NCBI GenBank assembly: GCA_947498785.1
Contig: CANMLS010000007.1
Coordinates: 1 to 64,000 of the forward strand
Reading direction: 5' to 3'
Length of the DNA stretch: 64,000 bases
From: an uncultured Aquimarina sp.
Lineage (GTDB): Bacteria; Bacteroidota; Bacteroidia; Flavobacteriales; Flavobacteriaceae
Shown: positions 54,694 through 63,494 of the stretch, in pieces
Layout of the letters: each line of letters opens with the position of its first letter
Numbering within the stretch: position 1 is the first letter of the stretch
Made by a program: the position numbers and the translations under genes
Notes under the pieces: model-generated
Databases searched by the model: none
What the model saw: the letters and a program-made list of their open reading frames with translations, nothing else
Told to the model about the DNA's origin: nothing

Positions 54694-55839
54694 CTACAAC
54701 TTACTATACTCTTCCAAAATAGCATTCCATACTACTTTACGCTCATAACGACTGGTAATCGATGTTCTCGCATTAGCTGCCAAAGTAGTTCTTAAGGTGT
54801 CATCATTTACTAACACCTTCATATTCTCAAATAATTGTTTTGCATCTTTTACAGGAATTATTTTACCATTGTCACCATCGGTAATAATTTCATTACACCC
54901 ATTAATATCGGTTACAATACTTGCCAATCCCATAGAAGCAGCCTGCATCACTACATTAGGAAACCCTTCTCGATAACTAGGAAAAGCCAATATATCAGAA
55001 ATGGCAAAATAAGGTCGTACATCATCTTGCCAACCCACCATAATAATATTAGGATTGGTATTGATTTCTTCTTCAGTTTCTGGAGATAATGGATCCAGAT
55101 CTTTTTCATAGGTACCTACTAATAACAATTTGGCAGTAGTAGACTCTGTATTCAGTTTCTTAAAAGCATCTATAAGTTCATGTATTCCTTTATCTCTTAC
55201 CAATCTACCTACATATACAATCACTGTATCTGACTCACCAATTCCTAAACTTTGCGATAATTTCAAATTATCTTCATCTGAATATAAACCCGAATCAAAA
55301 AAAGAAGTATCAATCCCATTAGAACTTCCATTAGCAATTACTTTTAGCTTTTTTGGTGAAGTAAATTTATGTTTAATGATAATATCATTAAGTCCAGTAG
55401 AATTAGGATAAATTTTGGTAGCACAAGCATAGGTTAGTTTTTCTACTGTATTTAATAAAGTTCTTTTTGTTCCGGTAGCTTCTAGCAGTGGTAATCCTGC
55501 AATCGTATGTAAGCGATGGGGTACACCTGCCAATTTTGCTGCCAGCATCGATAGTGTTCCTGCTTTTGGGGTATGACTATGAACAATATCTGGTTTTTCT
55601 TTTTTAAACAATCTATAAAGAGCAAAAACTGCCTTTAAATCCCGAATTGGAGTAATCTTACGAGTCATTTCAATTGGGATAACACGAACCCCTTCTTGTT
55701 TTGAAACCATTTCTAATGTATCACCTCCTTTACCTGAAACTCCGACAACATCATAATATTGGGACATAAATTGTAACTGTCCTTGTAATAATTTACCCAA
55801 TGATATAGGTACTGTAGTAACCCTGATTATTTTTTGCAC
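54694..55839 (-). CDS. Glycosyltransferase family 4
   Basis: Start chosen at GTG 55839 (residues then run MQKIIRVTTVPISLGKLLQG), 381 residues; the TTG at 55848 is possible. GT4 (GT-B) layout: N-terminal donor-free domain with VHSHTPKAGTLSMLAAKLAG, and C-terminal domain with VYVGRLVRDKGIHELIDAF, LAFPSYREGFPNVVMQAASM and the E-x7-E section there. It would add a sugar to the lipid-linked repeat unit in the cytosol. First gene of the minus-strand run 54694-39278 or of a part of it. Confidence 0.9.
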   Translation of the reverse strand: MQKIIRVTTVPISLGKLLQGQLQFMSQYYDVVGVSGKGGDTLEMVSKQEGVRVIPIEMTRKITPIRDLKAVFALYRLFKKEKPDIVHSHTPKAGTLSMLAAKLAGVPHRLHTIAGLPLLEATGTKRTLLNTVEKLTYACATKIYPNSTGLNDIIIKHKFTSPKKLKVIANGSSNGIDTSFFDSGLYSDEDNLKLSQSLGIGESDTVIVYVGRLVRDKGIHELIDAFKKLNTESTTAKLLLVGTYEKDLDPLSPETEEEINTNPNIIMVGWQDDVRPYFAISDILAFPSYREGFPNVVMQAASMGLASIVTDINGCNEIITDGDNGKIIPVKDAKQLFENMKVLVNDDTLRTTLAANARTSITSRYERKVVWNAILEEYSKL

Positions 55840-56128
55840 GCTCCCCAAAACTTAACAATATAATTATCAAATAATTTCAGAGGCAAATATAAGTATATGC
55901 CTTTGTTTGAGGACGTAATCCTTTGCTTTCTTTAATTTTTCATAAATTACTTAAAAAAACAAGTAAAAATCACTACTCTTGTACGGAATTTCATCAATAC
56001 CTGTAAGGATTGTATGACAAAAACATTATATTTATTATTTTTACGCAAATTTTAACAGTTTAAAATAAAATTTATACAATTAATTGAGTGTTATACCGTT
56101 CAGAAACAATTAAACAGAAAAATTAATT

Positions 56129-56135
56129 CCCCCCC
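56129..56135 (+). repeat. Poly-C tract at the ribosome-binding position
   Basis: CCCCCCC, one base before the ATG of the beta-helix lipoprotein. Homopolymers of this length are rare here and are prone to slippage. Confidence 0.5.
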
Positions 56136-56136
56136 G

Positions 56137-58122
56137 ATGAAAAATTTAATTTATTACTTATTGATTTTAATGATCACTCTTGTTACATCGTGTAACAATG
56201 AAAGTGTTGATGAAGTTATTCCTCCAGATACTCCTACTGGAGAAGAAAACCCTGATGTGCCTGTTATACCAGATGTAGTGCCAAATGTAGTTACTACACC
56301 TTGTGATTTTGATTTATCCAATGTGACTGCAAACTCTACAATAGTTCTAAACTGTGTTTTAGATCTTAAAGGAGAGACCATTAATTTACCAGAAAATGTG
56401 AACTTCGAATTTGAAGGAGGAGATATTATCGGAAAAGGTAAATTAGTTTTTAAAGGAGGTACTATTGATGGAAGACTATTAAGTTCTAAATTAGAGCTCG
56501 AAGGCGATGTACAACTAAAAGATCCTATATTTCAATTTTTTGCTTCCCGATGGGAAGGTATTGTAGAAGGAACAACTACTTCTGATATTGCTCAGGAAAA
56601 TAATTTTGAGTTAGAACGGTTAATGGAATATACTAAAAGCTATGGAGCAAAGACTTTTCAAATTGGTAAATTTGATGCCTTTTTCCAGATACATTATCCA
56701 ACACGTGAGTTTAGTATAGTTCATCATAAGGCTATTGAAGCGGTAAATATTCCTTCTGATTTTAATCTGGTCATGTCTGATGACACACATTTACGTGTTT
56801 TTCCTGGCGTTGCAGAAAATGAAAGAGGAGCTTTATTAGCTGTACGTGACGCAGAAAACATTATGATAAAAGGAGGTAATTTACATGGAGATAGAGATGA
56901 AAGAGCCTACCCTCCTGGCGAATTAGCTGGACAATTTGGTTCACATACGTTGTTAATCAATGCAGGAAGAAATGTTACTGTAGATGGTGTTCGATTTGTT
57001 GATGGGTCCAGTGGCTCTCTTAACATTAACTCTATTGGTTTTTCTTTTAATCCAAACACCTATAACCCTACTACTAATGTAACAGTGAAGAACTGTATCT
57101 TCGAAAATAGTAGAAGAATGAGTATCGCATTAACAGAAGGTAGAGATATTAAAATATTAAACAATACGTTTACCAATACTGGTAATCCGTCTACAAATTC
57201 TGATGGTGGAGAAGTTGGATATGCTATTAATATCGAAGCCACAAGAAGAAGAGATCCTGATACAGGAGAACTTAAAGAATTCGAAAGAGTTTTTGATGTC
57301 CTTATCAAGGGAAATACAGAAACTGGTAGTAGAGGCGGATGTGTTTCTATTACTATTGGTCAGGATGTAACTGTTGAAGAAAATAATTTTGAAACACAAT
57401 TAGTATTTACACATACTAACGGTACAAAAATCATCAATAATACATTTAAAGCACTATCTCCTGAGGCTAAAGATCGATTTGCCATATTTGCAGCAGATGG
57501 TGGTGAAACTGCATTTAACAATTTGATTTCTGGTAATACTATATCTGGATATGACTTGGCTATTGCTACTAATGCTGATGACACTGACATCACTAATAAC
57601 ACCATAACGGACTGTGCTATAGGATTGCAATTTGGAAAATCCAAAAATTCTGAATTTAATGATAATAATATTACTACATCAGGAAATGCTATTAGTGCTA
57701 CTAACTCTTTTGTAGAAAATGTCTCCCTAAAACGTAATACAGTTAATGGTGGTCGTTTTCATGTATATTTTGCACAGCTAAATAATAAACCCGAGCATAG
57801 TGCTTTTCGTGTAACCCTTGAAGAAAATACATTTGTTACATCAAAAGCTGTAAACTTTACCAATACTAGTGGTATTATATTTAGAAATAATACTGTTGAT
57901 GGTGGTTTACAAATTGGAGATGGATCTAATATAGAGGTTTCTGGAAATACAAAAATTAGTCCTACTGATAGTGATGGAATTCGATTATTTGGAGATAATT
58001 CGGCAATAACTCTGGTTAACAATACCATTTTTGAACCAACAGGTGCAGCAAGATTTGTATGTATAAATAATAATTCTACTAATCCTGGTGCAGTAACCGA
58101 TACAGGTAATACATGTAACTAA
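56137..58122 (+). CDS. Beta-helix lipoprotein (pectate lyase-like / NosD-like repeats)
   Basis: 661 residues. Lipoprotein signal MKNLIYYLLILMITLVTSC (Cys19), a Pro-rich spacer (IPPDTPTGEENPDVPVIPDV) and a long right-handed parallel beta-helix made of asparagine-rich turns (IKILNNTFTNTGN, ITNNTITDCAIGL, FRNNTVDGGLQI). Such proteins bind or cut polysaccharides; no catalytic set is obvious. It would sit on the outer surface or periplasm and could process the EPS. The start codon is preceded by C7 then G, which occupies the usual RBS place. A strong hairpin follows the gene. Confidence 0.85.
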   Translation: MKNLIYYLLILMITLVTSCNNESVDEVIPPDTPTGEENPDVPVIPDVVPNVVTTPCDFDLSNVTANSTIVLNCVLDLKGETINLPENVNFEFEGGDIIGKGKLVFKGGTIDGRLLSSKLELEGDVQLKDPIFQFFASRWEGIVEGTTTSDIAQENNFELERLMEYTKSYGAKTFQIGKFDAFFQIHYPTREFSIVHHKAIEAVNIPSDFNLVMSDDTHLRVFPGVAENERGALLAVRDAENIMIKGGNLHGDRDERAYPPGELAGQFGSHTLLINAGRNVTVDGVRFVDGSSGSLNINSIGFSFNPNTYNPTTNVTVKNCIFENSRRMSIALTEGRDIKILNNTFTNTGNPSTNSDGGEVGYAINIEATRRRDPDTGELKEFERVFDVLIKGNTETGSRGGCVSITIGQDVTVEENNFETQLVFTHTNGTKIINNTFKALSPEAKDRFAIFAADGGETAFNNLISGNTISGYDLAIATNADDTDITNNTITDCAIGLQFGKSKNSEFNDNNITTSGNAISATNSFVENVSLKRNTVNGGRFHVYFAQLNNKPEHSAFRVTLEENTFVTSKAVNFTNTSGIIFRNNTVDGGLQIGDGSNIEVSGNTKISPTDSDGIRLFGDNSAITLVNNTIFEPTGAARFVCINNNSTNPGAVTDTGNTCN

Positions 58123-58210
58123 TTAAAATATTATTGACTAACCTTAATCCGTATAGTTTTACTGAATTGATCTACACTTTTTTGATAACAATTTCACAGT
58201 ATTCAATTAC

Positions 58211-58248
58211 AAAATATCTTCGCAAGCCATGGTTTGCGAAGATATTTT
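58211..58248 (+). terminator. Strong hairpin terminator after the beta-helix gene
   Basis: AAAATATCTTCGCAA (58211-58225) and TTGCGAAGATATTTT (58234-58248) form a perfect 15 bp stem with an 8-base loop, followed by CTTT. Bidirectional in form. Confidence 0.8.
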
Positions 58249-58312
58249 CTTTATATAAATGGGGTATCTACTTAACAAAAACCACATATTGACTATTTAA
58301 ATTTGCCCTAAA

Positions 58313-58906
58313 ATGATGAAAACCCCAAATAGAGTGAAAGAGCAACTTTTATATAAAAACATAACTTCTAAAATTAATTTGACAGAAAATGAGTTTTGCC
58401 TCATTGAATCAAAATTTGAAAAGAGGTTCATCAAGAAGAAAAAAGATTTCTTAAGAGCTGGCGATCCTAACGATCATATTTTATTTGTAAACAAGGGGGC
58501 TTTACGTTTATATGAGATGGATAGTAAAGGAAATGAATATGTACTACAACTCGCTTTGGAAAATCATTGGATTTCTGACCTTCATAGTTTTATTGGTCGT
58601 ACACAATCCAAATCATATATAGAAGCCCTCGAAGATACCGAGGTTCTCTTGTTATCTTTCTATAATCTTGAAAGATTATATCTAGATACCCCTATAATTG
58701 AACGGTTTTTTAGAAAATTGTTTGAAAAAGCTTATTTATCTGCTCAAAAAAAAATAAATGCTGCTCTAAACACTTCTGCCGAAGAACGCTATAAAAATAT
58801 CATTAACAACTATCCAGATGTTATCCAAAGAATCCCTTTAATTCATATAGCCTCCTATTTGGGCATAACACCAGAGAGTTTAAGTCGAATACGTAAACAC
58901 CTATAA
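58313..58906 (+). CDS. Crp/Fnr-family transcriptional regulator (copy B)
   Basis: 197 residues (ATG at 58313 or 58316). Beta-roll sensor (KDFLRAGDPNDHILFVNKGA) and C-terminal HTH (IPLIHIASYLGITPESLSRI), closely similar to copy A at 4593-5168 in layout and in the HTH. Proteins of this group regulate adjacent genes in Bacteroidota; ligands are mostly unknown. The next gene on the same strand, a SnoaL-like lipoprotein, has the shared 12-mer and promoter box at 59002-59041 in its upstream region, so it is the likely target. Confidence 0.85.
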   Translation: MMKTPNRVKEQLLYKNITSKINLTENEFCLIESKFEKRFIKKKKDFLRAGDPNDHILFVNKGALRLYEMDSKGNEYVLQLALENHWISDLHSFIGRTQSKSYIEALEDTEVLLLSFYNLERLYLDTPIIERFFRKLFEKAYLSAQKKINAALNTSAEERYKNIINNYPDVIQRIPLIHIASYLGITPESLSRIRKHL

Positions 58907-58973
58907 TTCTGGTCTCAATACTCTATTCTTCAAAAGAATTCCTTATCCTTTTTACATTATATTGATTAAACTT

Positions 58974-59041
58974 TTTGATGTATGTTAAGATGTTTTCTTA
59001 TCATACATCAAATATATTGTTTGTTTATTTCTGCAACTTTG
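58974..59041 (+). promoter_or_regulatory. Inverted repeat and candidate Crp/Fnr-controlled promoter
   Basis: TTTGATGTATGTTAAGA (58974-58990) and TCTTATCATACATCAAA (58996-59012) are reverse complements with one mismatch. The right arm contains CATACATCAAAT (59002-59013), then 20 bp, then CAACTTTG (59034-59041), a near-consensus -7 box. Same 12-mer and spacing as 5182-5221. It may bind the Crp/Fnr regulator; as a hairpin it could also end the regulator transcript. Confidence 0.55.
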
Positions 59042-59292
59042 TATAAGAAATTTAAAATACAGGGTGTGTGCTAAAATTTTGTAATGAAAGTCTCTACACA
59101 TTATGTACTAGAGATTTGTAATGAAGCCTGAAAATATCATAAGATATGATACTCTATAAGGTTGGCATAGTCTCACTTATAAAAGCCTAATATCGGGTTA
59201 AACATTTTTTTAATCAAAACAAAATCAAAACAAAAATATTCTAGAATGTAATAACCTATGAAAAATTTTATTCTAATAATTAAAAAAAAACA
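59042..59292. other. Leader region of the SnoaL-like lipoprotein
   Basis: About 250 bases between the candidate promoter and the start codon, with short frames only. A long leader or a lost small gene are both possible. Confidence 0.35.
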
Positions 59293-59907
59293 ATGAAAAC
59301 AATACAAAATTCAGGAATAAATTTCAAAAAAAACACAAAACTAGTAGTGATCATCAATAATATCAAATGGTTTACCTTGGTTTTCTTAACTATTATTTTT
59401 TGCTTCTCCTGTGAAAATGACGATGCTGATAATAGAATCGCAGAACTAGAATCTATTATCGCTCAGATCAATGCTGAACAAGCAATTATTATGCAAAATC
59501 TCGAAACATTTGATACATTAGACTTCAAAGTTTTTACTAATCAAGAGTGGTCGCGTCTTCATGAAAGTCATGGAGAAAATATTAAGGTAAATTGGCCAGA
59601 TGGAAGGATTACCGAAGGTATTGAGCAACATATTGAAGACCTAAAATTCTTATTTGTTTTTGCTCCGGACACAAGAATTTTAACTCACCCAATAGGTATT
59701 GGTTCAGAAAATCATACTGCTGTTATGGGCATTATGGAAGGAACTTTTACCCAACCGATGCCGCTTCCGGACGGCGGGTTTATACCCCCTACAGGAAAAG
59801 CATTCAAAATACCAATGGCTACCATAGGAATTTGGGAAAATGGCGTGATGATTGAAGAGTTTCTTTTTTGGGATAATAAATCATACAATGACCAAATAGG
59901 AATCTAA
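59293..59907 (+). CDS. SnoaL-like (ester cyclase/NTF2-like) lipoprotein
   Basis: 204 residues. After a basic N-terminus and a hydrophobic stretch (FTLVFLTIIFCFSC) a lipoprotein Cys40 is likely. A short coiled segment (IAELESIIAQINAEQ) leads to an NTF2-like domain: WSRLHESHGENIKVNWPDGR, then THPIGIGSENHTAVMGIMEG and WENGVMIEEFLFWDNKSY. This is the SnoaL-like ester cyclase fold; the substrate is unknown. Its stop codon overlaps that of the SGNH gene on the other strand by 4 bp. It is the likely target of the Crp/Fnr regulator upstream. Confidence 0.8.
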   Translation: MKTIQNSGINFKKNTKLVVIINNIKWFTLVFLTIIFCFSCENDDADNRIAELESIIAQINAEQAIIMQNLETFDTLDFKVFTNQEWSRLHESHGENIKVNWPDGRITEGIEQHIEDLKFLFVFAPDTRILTHPIGIGSENHTAVMGIMEGTFTQPMPLPDGGFIPPTGKAFKIPMATIGIWENGVMIEEFLFWDNKSYNDQIGI

Positions 59908-60860
59908 TTGTTATCATGATGGGGTTTAAACTTTTTAATCTGATCTGCTAAGTTTTTGGTGAATAGTTTTGCTCCATCATCATTTAAATGTGATGAATCA
60001 TGAAATAACATCGGTTTACCAGTGAATTGTTGATCATTGAAAAAATCTACAAAAGGAATATTTTCTTTTTCAGTTATAGCTTTAATTCTAATAAAAGATG
60101 CATTCGTTGTATGATCTACGGTAAGATAAGTTGGAGAAGTTACAAAAACCAAATCTATATTATTATCCTTAGCTGTTGCAATAAAGGTATGAAGTGCGGT
60201 AACAAAATTTTGATCTATATCCTCTACTCCTTTTTCTATTTTGGATTGAACTTCTTCTTTTATATTATTAGAAGGCTTAACCTTTCCAAACAACGGTCTG
60301 TATCCTTTATAATCCAGCTGAGGTAATGCATAATAACGAATAACATGCATGATTGTAGAATTAGCCTGATATCCATTAAAAAACAACTTAAAATCCATCA
60401 ACTTAGATTGCAATCCTAATATAGGCTCTAAATCATCCCTATACTCTGAGTAATATGGATGCAAATCACTAAGTCTATCGTATGCTTCTTTTGAATGATA
60501 TAAAAAGTCTTCATCAATATTCAAGATGATCAGTTCTGGTTTGATTCGCTTAACAATCATTTTTTGAAGCGCCACATGATATAGTAATTGCTGTCCTTCT
60601 GCTCCGGCATTATAACAAGATGTTTGCAATTCTTTTTCTATAACTTCAGGAACATAATGTCGATGCGCATGAGAACTCCCGAATATCAATACTTTTGCAT
60701 CTGTTTCTTGTATGGCATATGTAGATCTGGCATATTTTCCCGTTTCCTGACTAAAAAATAGTCGCTTAGAGATTATTCCTAAAGTAAAATCTGCAATAAG
60801 AAAAATCACAATAAATTTTCCAAACTTGATTACTGATGTCTTATATTCTTTTTTAATCAT
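59904..60860 (-). CDS. SGNH-like membrane-anchored protein (second MBOAT partner)
   Basis: 318 residues. One N-terminal membrane anchor (FGKFIVIFLIADFTLGIIS), a block I-like GSSHAHRHYVP in which Ser-Ser-His replaces G-D-S, and a late DSSHLNDDGAKLFTKNLAD with the Asp-x-x-His dyad. This is the AlgJ/DltD-like group of glycan acyl-transfer partners. The MBOAT gene upstream on the same strand ends 3 bp away, so they are co-transcribed. The altered block I leaves it open whether it is a true hydrolase/transferase. Confidence 0.75.
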   Translation of the reverse strand: MIKKEYKTSVIKFGKFIVIFLIADFTLGIISKRLFFSQETGKYARSTYAIQETDAKVLIFGSSHAHRHYVPEVIEKELQTSCYNAGAEGQQLLYHVALQKMIVKRIKPELIILNIDEDFLYHSKEAYDRLSDLHPYYSEYRDDLEPILGLQSKLMDFKLFFNGYQANSTIMHVIRYYALPQLDYKGYRPLFGKVKPSNNIKEEVQSKIEKGVEDIDQNFVTALHTFIATAKDNNIDLVFVTSPTYLTVDHTTNASFIRIKAITEKENIPFVDFFNDQQFTGKPMLFHDSSHLNDDGAKLFTKNLADQIKKFKPHHDNN

Positions 60861-60863
60861 CTC

Positions 60864-62276
60864 TTAAAACTGAAAATAAATGAATTGACTTTTACCAAAA
60901 ACTCCAAAATACATAATCATATAAATCAAAACCGCATACCCTGTTAATCGCACAAATTCATACTTATGATTAGAAATTGAAAACATAGTATTGAAATATT
61001 CTTTTTTCAATTCTACCAGAATCAAAATAACAATTGCTAATGTTGCATATAATGAAGCTGTAATATCATCCCCACTACCAATATACAATCTACCTGGCAC
61101 AGTACAGATTCTCTTTATAATAAAAAAAGCATCTTCAATACTATTTGCTCTAAAGAATATCCATGCAAAATTGGTTAAAACAAACGTCAATATTACGTTA
61201 AACACACCTTGTCTTCTTTTTTTAAATAGAAGAACTTCTAAAATTAAATACAGTCCGTTTAAAGCTCCCCAAACCACAAAAGTCCAATTTGCACCATGCC
61301 ACAGTCCGCTAATTAAAAACGTAATAAAAAGATTAAATAACCACCTTGATTTTGCAACTCGGTTTCCTCCTAAAGGAATGTATAAGTAATCTCTAAACCA
61401 TGTGGATAATGAAATATGCCATCTTGTCCAAAATTCACTTACTGAAGCCGAAAGATATGGTCGCTTAAAGTTAGTCATCAGATCAAAACCGAAAAGTTTG
61501 GAAGTACCAATAGCGATTAACGAATATCCTGCAAAATCTCCATAAATCTGAAAAGCAAACAATACTGTTGCTGCTATAAAGCTTAAACCATCATGATTTT
61601 CTGTATTATTATAAACTGCATTTACATAAATAGCTGCCCTATCTGCGACTACTAACTTTAGGAAGAACCCCCAAATCATTAACTTTATTCCGTAAGAAAA
61701 AGTTTTATATGTAAATGTTCTCTTATTTAAAAACTGTGGTACCAGATTGGTGGCTCTTTCTATTGGGCCTGCCACTAACTGTGGAAAGAAAGATACAAAT
61801 GCTGCGAAAGCAATAAAATCTTTAGTAGGCTGTAACTTTTCCTTATAAATATCTATAGAATACGATAATGTTTGAAAGGTATAAAACGAAATACCAACAG
61901 GTAAAATAATTTGTAGAGTCCATGTACTTTGAAGTTCATACCCCACAGAAGCAAAAAGATCAATCCAAGAATCTATAAAAAAGTTATAATATTTAAAAAA
62001 ACCTAGCATTCCCAAATTGAAGACAATACTTACCCAGAGCCATCTTTTTTTTATCGATTTTTCATTGGATTCATAAATTCTAAATCCTGCTGTATAATCG
62101 ATAATCGTACTTAATGCTATCAAAGATAAAAAACGCCAGTCCCACCAACCATAAAACACATAACTGGCTACAAGCAATAGAACATTTTGTAATCTTAGAT
62201 TTTTATATACAACAAACCAATAGCCAATAAAAACTAAAAAAAGAAATATGAAAAAATCTAAAGAATTAAAAAGCAT
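60864..62276 (-). CDS. MBOAT-family O-acyltransferase, second copy
   Basis: 470 residues, about ten transmembrane helices. Starts MLFNSLDFFIFLFLVFIGYW, nearly the same as the first copy (43032-44483), and shares FWTRWHISLSTWFRDYLYIP and the active-site His in GLWHGANWTFVVWG. Works with the SGNH-like protein encoded 3 bp downstream. Two MBOAT/SGNH pairs in one cluster suggest two different acylations or two acceptor positions on the EPS. Confidence 0.92.
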   Translation of the reverse strand: MLFNSLDFFIFLFLVFIGYWFVVYKNLRLQNVLLLVASYVFYGWWDWRFLSLIALSTIIDYTAGFRIYESNEKSIKKRWLWVSIVFNLGMLGFFKYYNFFIDSWIDLFASVGYELQSTWTLQIILPVGISFYTFQTLSYSIDIYKEKLQPTKDFIAFAAFVSFFPQLVAGPIERATNLVPQFLNKRTFTYKTFSYGIKLMIWGFFLKLVVADRAAIYVNAVYNNTENHDGLSFIAATVLFAFQIYGDFAGYSLIAIGTSKLFGFDLMTNFKRPYLSASVSEFWTRWHISLSTWFRDYLYIPLGGNRVAKSRWLFNLFITFLISGLWHGANWTFVVWGALNGLYLILEVLLFKKRRQGVFNVILTFVLTNFAWIFFRANSIEDAFFIIKRICTVPGRLYIGSGDDITASLYATLAIVILILVELKKEYFNTMFSISNHKYEFVRLTGYAVLIYMIMYFGVFGKSQFIYFQF

Positions 62277-62316
62277 ATACTTGTTCTTAGTTTTAGTATA
62301 GTAATTAACTACTTAT

Positions 62317-63441
62317 TTATTGAAGATAAAACTCTTCAATTCGTTTTGTATTAGATATGATATCATAACCTCCATTAACAATTTGAGATGTATTATCTTT
62401 CCGGTCATAGGATATCATTTTCACAATTTTATTTGCCCAAAAATCAGGAGTTTCTGTAATCGATAAAAATTCTATATCATTGGTCAAACTCACTTCATTT
62501 GTAATCGTATTAGAAGCAAAAATTTTAAGTCCTGCTGCTTGTGCTTCTATAAGAGTTACTGGTAATCCTTCATAAAATGAAGGAAACACAAAAGAATCAA
62601 ATGCTTGTAATAGCTCTGGAATATCTGATCGCACGCCTAAAACCATAACATTATCCTCTACTCCTAGACGTTTTACTTCAGCTGTAATTTTATCTCTCAA
62701 AGGTCCTTCTCCCACGAGCATCAACTTTGCATTAGGGTGTTTTTCTAAAATACTGGCAAATACCTGTATTAAGAATAAATGATTTTTTTGAGTGTCTAGT
62801 CTTCCGACATGACCAATAACAAATTGATCTTCAACTCCCATTTTTTTTCTGTATTCTTTTCTTATTATTGGATCAAAAACAAATTTCTCTGTATCGATAG
62901 CATTATTCATTGTCAAAAATTCAGTGTTTTTACCAAAAAGCCATTGACCTGCTTTATCCCCACATGAAAAATAATGAGTAGCATTCTTACGGTTTTTATT
63001 CTTCAACCGGAATTTTATAAGCTTTTTAACCGTATCGATAAAGTTTTCTTTACTAAGAATTATGTCAGAAAATTTAATTTCTTCAATTGCTATATGCGCA
63101 TGAACAATCCTAATAGGAATATTAAATTCTTTGGCAATTTTTATAGGAAAGCAACTAAATGTATTTAAATGAGAGTGAACAATAGTGTATTCTGTATGGG
63201 TTTTAAAAAATGCTCGTAATTCTTCATAGTATTTACCCGGAAATATTGGATTTATTGGTGATAGCTTATAAATTTTTCCTCCAAGGTTTTCAATTTCATC
63301 ATCAAAATCACATTTTTCTTTTCTATGTACCAGAAAATCAAACTGAATTTTTTCTCTATCTATCTTCCTATAATAGTTCATAATCATAGATTCTGAACCT
63401 CCCCTATCCATCATCGTAAAAACCTGTAAAACTTTGATCAT
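62317..63441 (-). CDS. Glycosyltransferase family 4 (EpsF-like)
   Basis: 374 residues, GT-B. The N-terminus MIKVLQVFTMMDRGGSESMI is typical of EpsF-like enzymes; the C-terminal domain shows IGHVGRLDTQKNHLFLIQVF, LMLVGEGPLRDKI and FVFPSFYEGLPVTLIEAQAA. It adds a sugar to the lipid-linked repeat unit. It lies 40 bp upstream of the second MBOAT gene on the same strand and 53 bp downstream of the CapK-like gene, so probably one transcript. Confidence 0.9.
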   Translation of the reverse strand: MIKVLQVFTMMDRGGSESMIMNYYRKIDREKIQFDFLVHRKEKCDFDDEIENLGGKIYKLSPINPIFPGKYYEELRAFFKTHTEYTIVHSHLNTFSCFPIKIAKEFNIPIRIVHAHIAIEEIKFSDIILSKENFIDTVKKLIKFRLKNKNRKNATHYFSCGDKAGQWLFGKNTEFLTMNNAIDTEKFVFDPIIRKEYRKKMGVEDQFVIGHVGRLDTQKNHLFLIQVFASILEKHPNAKLMLVGEGPLRDKITAEVKRLGVEDNVMVLGVRSDIPELLQAFDSFVFPSFYEGLPVTLIEAQAAGLKIFASNTITNEVSLTNDIEFLSITETPDFWANKIVKMISYDRKDNTSQIVNGGYDIISNTKRIEEFYLQ

Positions 63442-63494
63442 TTTATAAAATAATTATTTGTTATACAACACCCCTAATTCTTAATACTCTCAAA

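Noticed and set aside
56154-58028. Long minus-strand frames opposite the beta-helix lipoprotein
   Set aside because: They mirror the codon pattern of the plus-strand repeats and have no start context or domains; shadows of the real gene.
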